DNA of 64,000 nucleotides from Niastella koreensis GR20-10 (GTDB lineage Bacteria > Bacteroidota > Bacteroidia > Chitinophagales > Chitinophagaceae), in contig NC_016609.1 of the NCBI RefSeq assembly GCF_000246855.1, forward strand, positions 8,320,744 through 8,384,743, given 5' to 3'. The notes beneath the pieces were generated by a model. It ran no database searches. It was not told the origin of the DNA and was given only the letters and a program-made list of their open reading frames with translations. Position 1 is the stretch's first letter, and each line of letters starts with the position of its first letter. Below, in pieces: positions 52,853 through 61,727 of this stretch. The position numbers were made by a program, and so were the translations under genes.

Positions 52853-53425
52853 TTAATGAAGAGATGGTTGTAAAGAAGTATATCTTCTTTGCAGCCATTC
52901 AAACAAACCAAACAGAACAGCGCTGTAAATAGCTGTACCGGCCAGGAAACGCCATTCGTAGGGGATGGCAGTGATCAGGCGGGTGTAATACACAGGCAAA
53001 GAAAATTTATTATCAACCAGGCAGCCGCCAATATCGCTTACCAGCCAGTGAATGAGGGTTGACACAATAACTGCTATTGCAATATTTTTAATGGTGGCAT
53101 CGCGAACGATCAGTTTACCGGCAATGGTCATCAGGGCAAAAGCGCCATACGTCCAGTACCAGCCTGAATACAATAAGCCAACACGGAACGGAGCGTAAAC
53201 AGTGAACGACAATACCAGGTCGCTGATAAACAATGTCAGTAAAGGAAATGCAAACGGTTTTACATTACCTGTAAAATAAGCGCCGCCAAATAAAGCCATA
53301 GCGCCAATGGGAGTGAACACGGTAAGCGGGCCATAACCGTTAATGGCGAATAAACGCATGGCTGCTGTTATCAGGATAAAAAGCAGCAATATTGCGTTCC
53401 GCGGGTTGATCTTCAAAACTGACAT
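52853..53425 (-). CDS. DUF6580-like integral membrane protein, first gene after the cobalamin riboswitch
   Basis: 190 residues, about five or six membrane helices (AILLLFILITAAMRLFA; a PIGAMALFGGAYF segment; PFAFPLLTLFISDLVLSF; LIHWLVSDIGGCLVDN; an end AGTAIYSAVLFGLFEWLQRRY). This pattern fits the DUF6580 family, small proteins that resemble ECF-transporter S components (compare ThiT or CbiM-like sizes). It follows the cobalamin riboswitch by about 140 bp, so it should be off when B12 is plentiful, as expected of a transporter of corrinoid, cobalt or a precursor. Function is inferred, not known. Confidence 0.8.
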   Translation of the reverse strand: MSVLKINPRNAILLLFILITAAMRLFAINGYGPLTVFTPIGAMALFGGAYFTGNVKPFAFPLLTLFISDLVLSFTVYAPFRVGLLYSGWYWTYGAFALMTIAGKLIVRDATIKNIAIAVIVSTLIHWLVSDIGGCLVDNKFSLPVYYTRLITAIPYEWRFLAGTAIYSAVLFGLFEWLQRRYTSLQPSLH

Positions 53426-53562
53426 AGTGTGTTGTTTTTGTAAATTATGTTTTACAGTTCAGGATGAACTTACAGATGGAGCCCAAAAGGAAATGAAATG
53501 GTCTTATGCAGTAAAGACTGATTTCATCCCGGCCTTTCACCCGAAAGCTCGTTGATGCAAAT

Positions 53563-53800
53563 GCAACTGGCAGGTCTTCTGGCTTGTTCTCTGTTATTAA
53601 ACCTTCCCATCGATAAGGCGTTCCGCCGGCATCAACAGTGGTATGGAGTTATAAACAGTCGTGAAACGTGAAAGGTGAAAATATAATCCCAATTTTCATG
53701 TCTTCCATTTGCCGTTTCACGGCAAGAACTCACAGCTACGGGGATAGCACCGGATTTAAACCGGTTTCCCTTTTAATCCGCCTCCTGGCGGAACCAATTA
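53563..53800 (-). promoter_or_regulatory. Cobalamin riboswitch
   Basis: Read on the minus strand: a P2 region with GGTTCCGCC, then AAAAGGGAAACCGGT and a TCCGGTGCTATCCCCGTAGC-like segment (core P3-P6), a variable P-arm (about 53660-53725), the B12-box region CCACTGTTGATGCCGG near 53640, GGGAAGG, and a closing AGAAGACCTGCC. These parts are in the order of the adenosylcobalamin aptamer. A further hairpin (CTTTCGGGTGAAAG, about 53537-53550) may belong to the switch. It controls the operon starting at 53425; repression by B12 is expected. Confidence 0.93.
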
Positions 53801-53805
53801 CGAAG

Positions 53806-53835
53806 CAAAAATAGGGGGTGTTGCCCTTCCATCAA
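53806..53835 (-). promoter_or_regulatory. Promoter of the cobalamin operon
   Basis: On the minus strand TTG (53833-53835) and TATTTTTG (53806-53813) are 19 bp apart, an ideal Bacteroidota promoter. The predicted transcript begins a few bases before the riboswitch. So the operon does not depend on read-through from the receptor gene upstream. Confidence 0.72.
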
Positions 53836-53909
53836 TATATTTTTTTAATACATTGGTGAAAAACAATATCTCCGGTTATGAAATTGTTAATCAAAACATT
53901 AAAGGGCCG

Positions 53910-55982
53910 CTAAAACCTGTACTGAAACGAAACGCCGCCAAAATAATTCCTGCCCGGCGCGGCATTGTAATAACGGCCGCCAGTGACATTAATATCGTTC
54001 CCCAGGCTATAGGTCATATCAAACAAGTTATCTACCCCGGCAAATACATCCATCATAATAGTTTTACTTAACCCGGTGCGCCAGCCTGTGCGACCGCCAG
54101 CCAGGTTATAGGAGCTGGCCATATCGGTATTGGCATCGTTCAATGCCAGCACATCGTTGTAATACCAGGTGAGGTTAATGTACCAGCCCGGGCGGGTACT
54201 AACATCCAAACCGGCGGCAACCGTGTGTTTGGGAACACCCGGTAATTTGTTGCCTGAATAATCAGTGGCAACCACTTTAAAATCCTGGTAGCGGAAATTA
54301 TTATACGTATGGCTGGCCCAGATGCGGGCGTTGTTTATAAACCGGTTCTTATACGGCAAAAGCTGATAGCTGAGTTGTGACTCAATACCCCGTTGCCTGG
54401 TACTTCCGGCATTGGTAAAATAGTCGGCCCCGCTGGAATCGCGCCGTTGTACAATGGCATTACGCAGCTCATAATAAAATGCATTCACTTCCACATACAG
54501 GCGTTGCTGCAACCAACTGCTTTTAAGACCAACTTCATAGTTCAGGCCATGTTCAGCCTGCAGGTCGGGATTAATAATGCTGGTGGATGGCAATATTTCT
54601 GCTGTACCGGGTGGCGAAAAGCCACGCGATACACTGGCATACAACAGCAGTCCCGGAATAACCTTTTTTGAGATCGCAACCCGGGGCGCCCATTCACTGT
54701 TGAAGGTAGCATGGAGCTTTCCGGTTTCGGGCCCGGTAAGCCGTGTAATGGTGATGGATGATTTGTTAATGCTTACGCCGGCGCTTACCGACCAATCGCC
54801 CCGCAGGTGAAGATCACCCTGTACAAAACCTGAGTAAATGTAATTGTCGATATCGTCATCGGTTTGAACCGTGTCGGGGTTGCCGCCAACATTCCTGAAT
54901 GTTTTAGTGTTGAAAAATCCACGTTGTCCTTCGCCGCCAAATGATACCTGCAAACTGTTTTGTTCCCATTGTTTATTTAACGTGAACATAGTGCGGCCGC
55001 CAAAATGTGGCTCGCTTCTTCTTTCATAATTACGGAAGGTGGGGTTTTTTACATTGGAAAAAGCGCCATATACCACCGTCGTATTCTGAAAGTTTTCATT
55101 AAACCGGTATTGATGATTGATGCCTGCTAAAAATGTTTTCTGGTATATAGCAGCATGGGCATCCTGTGCACTGGGAAAAGCCCCTGCCGCCGGCCGGGCC
55201 GCACGCGGATTGGCCTTGTATTGGGCAGCCGTTAACCCACCGGGTGTTTGATAATAAAGGTCGCCATACAACACCGAAGCCGACAGCTGTTGTTTATCAT
55301 TTGCTTTCACCAGCGTTTCCCAGGTAGCCACATCGCGCCGCATTTGGGTATTGTCACGGTAACCATCACTGGTTTGATGGGTATAGCCAAATGTATTATT
55401 ATGATCACTATCGCCCAGCGTAACCTGCGCATTTATGTTTTGCAAATTATAGCTGCCAGTGGTATAGTGCAGGTTTATGCCAGCCGGCCGTTCGTTGTTT
55501 TGACTGTTAATAAGTACCGCGCCACCCGTGCCCGCGCCATATAAACTGCTGGCCGGTCCTTTCAGTACTTCAATGCTGTTGACATTATAAAAACTGAGTT
55601 GATTGAGATACGTATTACCACCTGGGTCGGTGAAGGGAATTCCATTCCAGTAAACTTTTACATTGCGCACCCCAAAAGGCGAACGCAGGGTACTGCCGCG
55701 TATGTTTAACCGGTAACTGCCGGGCGAGCGTTCTTCCATATGCACGCCAGGCGTGGCGTTCAGGGCAGGTAACAGGCTTGTATTATTATAGCGTTTTAAC
55801 TGGTCGGTATTGATGACATTGATGGCGGCGGACACTTCTTTTAATTGCCGGTTTTGCTCATATGCTTTCACCACCACTTCCTGCAATGTGCGGGTGGTAT
55901 CGGGTGACTGTTTATTTTGTGCATGCAGCGGGCAGGCTGCAATAATTGCCAATAAGATAAGGATACAGCTTTTAATCATCAT
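53910..55982 (-). CDS. TonB-dependent receptor, probably BtuB-like
   Basis: 690 residues. Signal peptide (ending LHAQ), a TonB-box-like LQEVVVKAYEQN, plug (NATPGVHMEERSPGSYRLNIRGS; VKVYWNGIPFTDPGGN; EVLKGPASSLYGAGTGGAVLI), and a barrel ending FGGVSFQYRF. It lacks the carboxypeptidase-like domain, as do true siderophore and vitamin receptors. It lies upstream of the cobalamin riboswitch on the same strand, which suggests corrinoid uptake, but its own 51-bp upstream gap has no room for a riboswitch. Iron-siderophore uptake is the alternative. It is divergent from the amino-acid permease. Confidence 0.88.
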   Translation of the reverse strand: MMIKSCILILLAIIAACPLHAQNKQSPDTTRTLQEVVVKAYEQNRQLKEVSAAINVINTDQLKRYNNTSLLPALNATPGVHMEERSPGSYRLNIRGSTLRSPFGVRNVKVYWNGIPFTDPGGNTYLNQLSFYNVNSIEVLKGPASSLYGAGTGGAVLINSQNNERPAGINLHYTTGSYNLQNINAQVTLGDSDHNNTFGYTHQTSDGYRDNTQMRRDVATWETLVKANDKQQLSASVLYGDLYYQTPGGLTAAQYKANPRAARPAAGAFPSAQDAHAAIYQKTFLAGINHQYRFNENFQNTTVVYGAFSNVKNPTFRNYERRSEPHFGGRTMFTLNKQWEQNSLQVSFGGEGQRGFFNTKTFRNVGGNPDTVQTDDDIDNYIYSGFVQGDLHLRGDWSVSAGVSINKSSITITRLTGPETGKLHATFNSEWAPRVAISKKVIPGLLLYASVSRGFSPPGTAEILPSTSIINPDLQAEHGLNYEVGLKSSWLQQRLYVEVNAFYYELRNAIVQRRDSSGADYFTNAGSTRQRGIESQLSYQLLPYKNRFINNARIWASHTYNNFRYQDFKVVATDYSGNKLPGVPKHTVAAGLDVSTRPGWYINLTWYYNDVLALNDANTDMASSYNLAGGRTGWRTGLSKTIMMDVFAGVDNLFDMTYSLGNDINVTGGRYYNAAPGRNYFGGVSFQYRF

Positions 55983-56033
55983 TGCATGAATTAGTTCCTA
56001 AAGGTAAACGCAAAATATTATTAACTTCCATTA

Positions 56034-57371
56034 ATGAAGTCCACCACCCGTTTAAATCTGTTCGATCTAACTATGATCGTCGTCAGCCTGGTTATAGGCA
56101 TGGGCATTTTTCGTACCCCGGTAAATGTAGCGCAGCAGGCAGGTTCGGCCCGGATGTTTTTTCTGGCCTGGATCGTTGGCGGGCTTATTGCCTTATGCGG
56201 GGCGCTGACCTATGCCGAAATTGGCTCCAGGTTACCGGTAACCGGCGGTTATTACAAGATCTTCTCCTATTGCTATCATCCCTCTATTGCCTTTGCCATC
56301 AACTGCATCATCCTGGTGTCAAACGCGGCTTCCCTGGCAGGGGTGGCCCTGATCGGTTCAGAATACCTGGCCAATGTATTGTTTAAGGGCAGCAGTAATA
56401 TCAATACCATCAAGCTTATTATTTCTACCATTGCGGTGATCACCTTTTATGGCGTGAACCTGCTGGGGTTAAAAATGAGCGCCCGCACCCAGAATGTGCT
56501 GACGGTGATAAAAATAGGCGTGGTGGTTTTTTTGATAAGCGCTTTATTTACTGGCGACTATGCAACTACGTATACACCAGCCCCGGTGGCAGCACCCGAT
56601 TTCATGAGTATGTTAAAGGCCTTCGGGGCCTGCCTCGTAGCCGTTAGTTTTACGTATGGCGGCTATCAACAAACGATAAATTTCGGAGGCGAGGTGCAGA
56701 ATCCTTCAAAAATTTTACCAAAAGGAATATTTTTTGGCATAGCTATCATAATGTTGCTGTATATTACAATTAATTACACCTATTACAAGGTGATAGGTTT
56801 TGGAACTTTAAAAGGAGCACAATCCATAGCTGCCATACTCGCCGGTAAATTGTTTGGGGAAAAAGGATTCACCATTCTGTCGGTACTCTTGTTCCTGTCT
56901 GTGCTGGCCTATGTTAATGTATTGTTGATGAGTAACCCCCGTGTTATGTATGCAATGAGTGAAGAAGGCGTATTACCGGCTGTATTTAAAAGAGTAAGCA
57001 CAAAAAGAAATGTAATTGTGGTTTCACTGACTGCTTTTGCAGCGCTGAGTCTTGTTACATTATTCTATGGCAAATCGTTCGACGAAATCCTTAATCACAC
57101 TATTTTTTTAGATTCTATTGGTATGGCCACGTCGGCAGGTACTATTTTCATTTTGCGGAAAAGGGGAGTGGGTGGCGATGCAAAAAATAGTTATCGCATG
57201 AAGCTGTATCCGTTGCTGCCGCTGATCTTTATTGCAGCATACCTGTTTATAGGAACCAGCATAGCTATCAATACGCCCAAAGCGGCGTGGGTAAGCGCAT
57301 TAACGTTCGCAGTATTTTTCGCACTGTATTTTGTGTTACGTATAATCAAGAAATCTCCTCAACCAAACTAA
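56034..57371 (+). CDS. APC-family amino-acid permease
   Basis: 445 residues with about 12 membrane helices. The start is typical of the family (MIVVSLVIGMGIFRTPVNVAQ with the unwound helix-1 GxGIF), followed by GGLIALCGALTYAEIGSRLP, TYGGYQQTINFGGEVQNPSK and later VLAYVNVLLMSNPRVMYAMS. It probably imports an amino acid. The next gene, a PLP-dependent sulphur amino-acid enzyme, begins 6 bp later, so methionine, homoserine or cysteine derivatives are likely substrates, by inference. Confidence 0.9.
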   Translation: MKSTTRLNLFDLTMIVVSLVIGMGIFRTPVNVAQQAGSARMFFLAWIVGGLIALCGALTYAEIGSRLPVTGGYYKIFSYCYHPSIAFAINCIILVSNAASLAGVALIGSEYLANVLFKGSSNINTIKLIISTIAVITFYGVNLLGLKMSARTQNVLTVIKIGVVVFLISALFTGDYATTYTPAPVAAPDFMSMLKAFGACLVAVSFTYGGYQQTINFGGEVQNPSKILPKGIFFGIAIIMLLYITINYTYYKVIGFGTLKGAQSIAAILAGKLFGEKGFTILSVLLFLSVLAYVNVLLMSNPRVMYAMSEEGVLPAVFKRVSTKRNVIVVSLTAFAALSLVTLFYGKSFDEILNHTIFLDSIGMATSAGTIFILRKRGVGGDAKNSYRMKLYPLLPLIFIAAYLFIGTSIAINTPKAAWVSALTFAVFFALYFVLRIIKKSPQPN

Positions 57372-57377
57372 AGTCAC

Positions 57378-58544
57378 ATGAATGATCTATCGTACATTTT
57401 GAACGAATTAGGAGAAGATCGCGAACAGTATTTCCGTGCCATTTCTCCACCCATTATGCAAACCAGCAATTTTGCTTTTAAAAAAGTGGACGATCTGCGT
57501 AAAGTATTCGAAGATGAATTCAGCACTTACCTGTATAGCCGTGGTTTAAACCCCACCGTTGATATTTTACGGCAAAAACTGGCCGCCCTCGATGAGGCAG
57601 AAGATTGCCTGGTGTTTAACAGCGGCGCCTCCGCCATCTTTGCTTCCGTTTTTTCGAATGTACAATCAGGTGACCATATAGTTTCGGTTCGCAGCCCGTA
57701 TACCTGGGCGCAACGCATGTTTGATAATATCCTTCCCCGCTTTGGCATTAAAACTACCTATATCGATGGCACCCGCGTTGAGAATTTCGAGCAGGCCATT
57801 CGTCCCAATACAAAGATCATTTACCTGGAATCGCCCAACAGTTGGGATTTTGTGCTGCAGGACCTGCAGGCCGTAGCCGGCCTGGCAAAGTCGAAAAATA
57901 TTATAACAATTTGTGATAACAGCTATTGCACGCCCCTGTTTCAGAAACCCCTGGCTATGGGTATTGATATGGTGTTGCAATCGGCGACCAAATATATCGG
58001 CGGGCACAGTGATGTGGTAGCAGGGGTATTAACCGGCACCCGCCAGATGATGAAGAAGATCTTCGATAATGAATTGCTGAACATGGGCAATGGCATTACC
58101 CCATTCAATGCGTGGCTGCTGATCCGCGGTTTGCGTACCCTGCCCATTCGGTTAGAACGTATTTCGCAAAGCACCCTTAAGGTGGTTGACTACCTGAAAA
58201 AACATCCCCAGGTAGAAGAAGTGATCTTCCCATTCGATCCCGCATTTCCGCAATATAAGCTGGCCAAAAAGCAAATGAGCGGCGCCTGCGGCTTATTTAC
58301 TGTTGTAATGAAAGCAGAAAAAATGGACCAGATTGTAACCTTCTGCGAATCCTTGCGACATATTCTAATGGCTGTTAGCTGGGGTGGCCACGAAAGCCTG
58401 GCAATACCCCGCTGCGCCTCCATTTTACCGGAAAATTTCAATCCCGGCAATCGCGCCCATAAAATGATCCGGTTTTATGTAGGCCTCGAAGACCCGGATT
58501 ACCTGATCGCAGATTATGAGCAGGCTTTTGCTAAAAGCCGGTAG
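57378..58544 (+). CDS. Cys/Met-metabolism PLP-dependent enzyme
   Basis: 388 residues of the cystathionine gamma-synthase/methionine gamma-lyase family. Evidence: YLYSRGLNPTVDILRQKLAALDEAEDCLVFNSGASAI near the start, the cofactor segment ESPNSWDF and TICDNSYCTPLFQKPL, the PLP Lys in QSATKYIGGHSDVVAG, and SWGGHESLAIPR near the C-terminus. It could be a methionine gamma-lyase, cystathionine beta-lyase or sulfhydrylase. It follows an amino-acid permease by 6 bp, favouring breakdown of an imported amino acid over biosynthesis. Confidence 0.9.
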   Translation: MNDLSYILNELGEDREQYFRAISPPIMQTSNFAFKKVDDLRKVFEDEFSTYLYSRGLNPTVDILRQKLAALDEAEDCLVFNSGASAIFASVFSNVQSGDHIVSVRSPYTWAQRMFDNILPRFGIKTTYIDGTRVENFEQAIRPNTKIIYLESPNSWDFVLQDLQAVAGLAKSKNIITICDNSYCTPLFQKPLAMGIDMVLQSATKYIGGHSDVVAGVLTGTRQMMKKIFDNELLNMGNGITPFNAWLLIRGLRTLPIRLERISQSTLKVVDYLKKHPQVEEVIFPFDPAFPQYKLAKKQMSGACGLFTVVMKAEKMDQIVTFCESLRHILMAVSWGGHESLAIPRCASILPENFNPGNRAHKMIRFYVGLEDPDYLIADYEQAFAKSR

Positions 58545-58737
58545 GTTTTAGCAGGCAGCAAGACAGGCGTACAGGAAATATAGTGAATAAAAATTATTGG
58601 TCAATAATATGGTGGGGGAATACCCTCACCTAATGGCGTTTACAGCCTTGAGGCCCAGGAGCAAACCAACAAATATTTTAACAGACCGCTTATCAAAAAC
58701 AACATCATTCGCCTCTCATTACAATTACTTTTGGAAT

Positions 58738-60189
58738 ATGAAAAAAAGTAAGACCCTGTTACTGATCCTGATCTGTTACCTGCCGTTTGGTTTGCAGGCC
58801 CAGGAAAAATGGGACCTGCGCCAGTGCGTTGAATATGCATTGGCCAATAACTTAACGGTTAAACAAACCAGCCTACAGGCCAATGTAGCCGAAGTAAATG
58901 AAAAGCAGGCCCGGTGGTTGCAGGTTCCCAATGCGGATTTCAGCCACAATACCGGTTTTCAATGGGGCCGGCCATTAGACCCTACCACCAATACGTTTAC
59001 CAGCAATGAAATTCTTGGCCAGAATTATGGACTGAATGCATCGGTAACGGTTTTTAACTGGCATCGCCTTCGCAATAATATAATAGCAGCCGATCTGAAT
59101 ACCGATGCCGCTAAAATGGATATTGAAAAAACAAAGAATGATATCTCTTTAAACGTGGCCACTTATTATTTGCAGGTACTGTTATCGCGGCAGCAGATCC
59201 TGATTGCCAGTGTGCAAATGAACCAGACCAGGCAACAATGGGAAGTGGCGAAAAAAAGAGTGTCTGCCGGCGCTGCCCCGGAGCTGGATGCGCTTACGCT
59301 GGAAGGACAATACGCTACCGATAGTTCCAATTATATTACAGCAAAGGCTACAGCCGATCAAAACCTGTTGTTGTTAAAACAGGTGCTGAATATCGATGCC
59401 GGTAAATATTTTGATATTGCCACACCTCCTGTTGAACAGATCCCTGTAGAACCGTTGCTGCAATTACAACCTGAAACCGTTTACCAGATAGCACTGCTAA
59501 ACCAGCCTGCCCAAAAAGCAAATGCCTTGCGCATACAGTCGGCAGAAGCTGCTATGAAAACCAGCCGGGCTGCCATGTATCCCACCGTAGCTTTATATGG
59601 CTCATTGAATACCCAGTTTTCAAGTGCTGCTAAAGTTTCTACCGCGGTTAAAGGAGCAGATGTGCCTACGATATTTTATGCAACAGATGGAATTAATAAA
59701 TTTGAAGTTTATCAACCAGGATATAATATTGTAACAAACAAGAAATCCTTTGGTGAACGCTGGACTGGCTGGGGGTCCCAACTGAATAGTAACTTTCGCC
59801 AGAGCCTTGGCTTTAGTATCTCCGTTCCCATTAACAGCGGCGGCAATGCGCGTTTTAATTATCAACGCTCAAAGTTCGATCTTCAAAACGCCCAGTTGAA
59901 CAAAGCCATCATCAATCAAACTTTGCAGAACGATATTTATAAAGCTTATTTAAATGCATCATCGGCTTTGGAAAAATTCAACGCAACCAAACGTACCTAT
60001 GAAGTAACCCAAAGATCATATGACGTGGCAAAGAAAAGATATGAGGTAGGCCTGTTAAATACGTTCGACCTGCTCATTAGCCAAAACAATATGAACCGTG
60101 CTCAATCAGATATGACTACAGCGCAATTTGATTACGTGTTTAAGCTGAAAGTGCTGGAGTTTTATAAAGGGCAGGGCATTAAATTATAA
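58738..60189 (+). CDS. TolC-family outer-membrane efflux protein
   Basis: 483 residues from the ATG at 58738, chosen because MKKSKTLLLILICYLP starts a signal peptide ending LQAQ; a longer frame upstream lacks one. Two OEP repeats follow (WDLRQCVEYALANNLTVKQT; later YEVTQRSYDVAKKRYEVGLLNTFDLL), with long coiled-coil stretches in between, as in TolC. It forms the outer-membrane channel of a tripartite pump. The adaptor gene begins 39 bp later. The inner-membrane pump itself is not in the operon. Confidence 0.9.
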   Translation: MKKSKTLLLILICYLPFGLQAQEKWDLRQCVEYALANNLTVKQTSLQANVAEVNEKQARWLQVPNADFSHNTGFQWGRPLDPTTNTFTSNEILGQNYGLNASVTVFNWHRLRNNIIAADLNTDAAKMDIEKTKNDISLNVATYYLQVLLSRQQILIASVQMNQTRQQWEVAKKRVSAGAAPELDALTLEGQYATDSSNYITAKATADQNLLLLKQVLNIDAGKYFDIATPPVEQIPVEPLLQLQPETVYQIALLNQPAQKANALRIQSAEAAMKTSRAAMYPTVALYGSLNTQFSSAAKVSTAVKGADVPTIFYATDGINKFEVYQPGYNIVTNKKSFGERWTGWGSQLNSNFRQSLGFSISVPINSGGNARFNYQRSKFDLQNAQLNKAIINQTLQNDIYKAYLNASSALEKFNATKRTYEVTQRSYDVAKKRYEVGLLNTFDLLISQNNMNRAQSDMTTAQFDYVFKLKVLEFYKGQGIKL

Positions 60190-60228
60190 AATAGTTCATG
60201 AGATTCTAAACCGAACCAACCATTCATT

Positions 60229-61599
60229 ATGAAGAAGAAAAAATTAGTGTGGATACTTATTGGCCTTGTGGTGCTGGTAATAGGGCTGGTGGGACTTAAA
60301 AGCGCCGGCGTTATTGGTAAAGACGAAGGGCTGAAAGTGGCCACCGAAAAAGCGGAACTCCGTAATATAACCGAAACCGTTAACGCCAGCGGAAAAGTAT
60401 ATCCTGAAGTAGAAGTAAAAGTAAGTCCTGATATTTCAGGTGAAATAGTTGACCTGGAAGTAAAAGAAGGCGATAGTGTTCGCAAAGGCCAGGTACTGGC
60501 AAAGATCTATGCAGATATCTATTCAACCCAGCGTAACCAGGCTGCGGCAGAAGTAAACCGCCAGCAGGCGATGGTAGAGAACAGCAGGGCACAACTGGAA
60601 AGCCTGCAGGCTGCGCTCGATCTGGCTAAAAAAACACTGGACCGCCAAAAGCAGTTGCGGGCCGATAATATAATTTCTGCCGCTGAATTTGATCAGGCAG
60701 AAAATTCTTATAAAACAGCGCAGGCTAATTTCAATGCTGCTAAAGAAAGCATTCGCAGTGGTCAGGCGGGCATAGCCAGTTCACAGGCCAACCTGCAAAC
60801 AGCCGCTAAAAACCTGAGCCGTACAGCCGTGTTATCACCCATGAGCGGTACGGTTTCATTACTGAATGTAAAGGCAGGTGAAAGGGTAGTAGGTAACTCC
60901 ATGATGGCTGGTACCGAAATGATGCGTATTGCCGATATGGGCATTTTTGAAGTACAGGTAGATGTGGGGGAGAACGATATTCCCAAAGTAAAACTCGGCG
61001 ATTCTGCCCTGGTAGAAGTGGATGCCTACAATAACCGTAAATTCAAAGGTATTGTTACCCAGATCGCCAGCAGCAACACCACCGCCAGTACGGCATCCAG
61101 CACCTCCAACGATGTAACCAATTATAAAGTGCACATCCGTTTACTGCGCGACTCTTATAAAGACCTGTTCGATCCGGCAAGACCAAGGTACTTCCCTTTC
61201 CGCCCCGGGATGAATGCCAACGCCGATATTCAAACCCGAACAAAGAACAATGTACTGGCCGCTAACATCAATGCCGTAAACACCCGTGAAAAAGGTACTG
61301 ATAAGGTAATTGGTGAAGATAAAGACAAGGAAAAACCAAAAGACAATTCGCAGGACGCACCAAAAGCAGCTTCCACAGATCTGGATGAAGTAGTGTTTGT
61401 ATTGCAAAAAGATGGTACGGTGAAAAAGGCAGTTGTGAAAACCGGTATCCAGGACATCAACAATATTGAAATAACGGAAGGATTGAAAGCAGGTGATGAA
61501 ATTGTAGTAGGACCTTATAACGTCATCAGCAAAACATTAAAAGACGGCACCAAGGTTAAAGTTGTGCCTAAGGATAAATTGTATGAAGTGAAGAAGTAG
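60229..61599 (+). CDS. MacA/HlyD-type periplasmic adaptor
   Basis: 456 residues. One N-terminal membrane anchor (KLVWILIGLVVLVIGLVGL), a barrel-sandwich part (VSPDISGEIVDLEVKEGDSV, GQVLAKIY), a long coiled-coil hairpin (about residues 95-190), the second lipoyl half (TAVLSPMSGTVSLLNVKAGER), and a beta-barrel. Residues about 350-385 are an unusual Lys/Asp-rich linker (DKDKEKPKDNSQDAPK). In MacAB-TolC systems a MacB ABC transporter follows, but here a strong terminator does. Confidence 0.9.
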   Translation: MKKKKLVWILIGLVVLVIGLVGLKSAGVIGKDEGLKVATEKAELRNITETVNASGKVYPEVEVKVSPDISGEIVDLEVKEGDSVRKGQVLAKIYADIYSTQRNQAAAEVNRQQAMVENSRAQLESLQAALDLAKKTLDRQKQLRADNIISAAEFDQAENSYKTAQANFNAAKESIRSGQAGIASSQANLQTAAKNLSRTAVLSPMSGTVSLLNVKAGERVVGNSMMAGTEMMRIADMGIFEVQVDVGENDIPKVKLGDSALVEVDAYNNRKFKGIVTQIASSNTTASTASSTSNDVTNYKVHIRLLRDSYKDLFDPARPRYFPFRPGMNANADIQTRTKNNVLAANINAVNTREKGTDKVIGEDKDKEKPKDNSQDAPKAASTDLDEVVFVLQKDGTVKKAVVKTGIQDINNIEITEGLKAGDEIVVGPYNVISKTLKDGTKVKVVPKDKLYEVKK

Positions 61600-61660
61600 G
61601 TAAAAGCTAAAAGCCTAAAGCCAAAAGCCGCTCCGACCCGTAGGAGCGGCTTTTGTATTT
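61600..61660 (+). terminator. Strong terminator within word repeats
   Basis: AAAAGCCGCTCC (61623-61634) pairs with GGAGCGGCTTTT (61643-61654) across eight bases. The flanks are a run of AAAGCC/AAAGCT words before and their inverted counterparts (GGGTTTTAGGCTTTAAGCC) at 61666-61690. This ends the TolC-adaptor operon. Confidence 0.85.
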
Positions 61661-61700
61661 GCCTTGGGTTTTAGGCTTTAAGCCTTAAGCTGCATTTTCT

Positions 61701-61708
61701 TACATTTG
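61701..61708 (+). promoter_or_regulatory. Candidate -7 box of gpsA
   Basis: TACATTTG fits TAnnTTTG and lies 19 bp before the ATG at 61728. The upstream box at the proper distance is only TTA, so this is a partial match. Confidence 0.45.
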
Positions 61709-61727
61709 GGGGCAAAACAAGAATTAC

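Noticed and set aside
52690-52898. 70-codon open frame upstream of the btuF-like gene
   Set aside because: It is made of intergenic repeat words and the end of the DUF6580 gene in another frame.
55982-56386. 134-codon plus-strand open frame at the receptor/permease junction
   Set aside because: It overlaps the strongly supported permease gene in another frame and has no domain.
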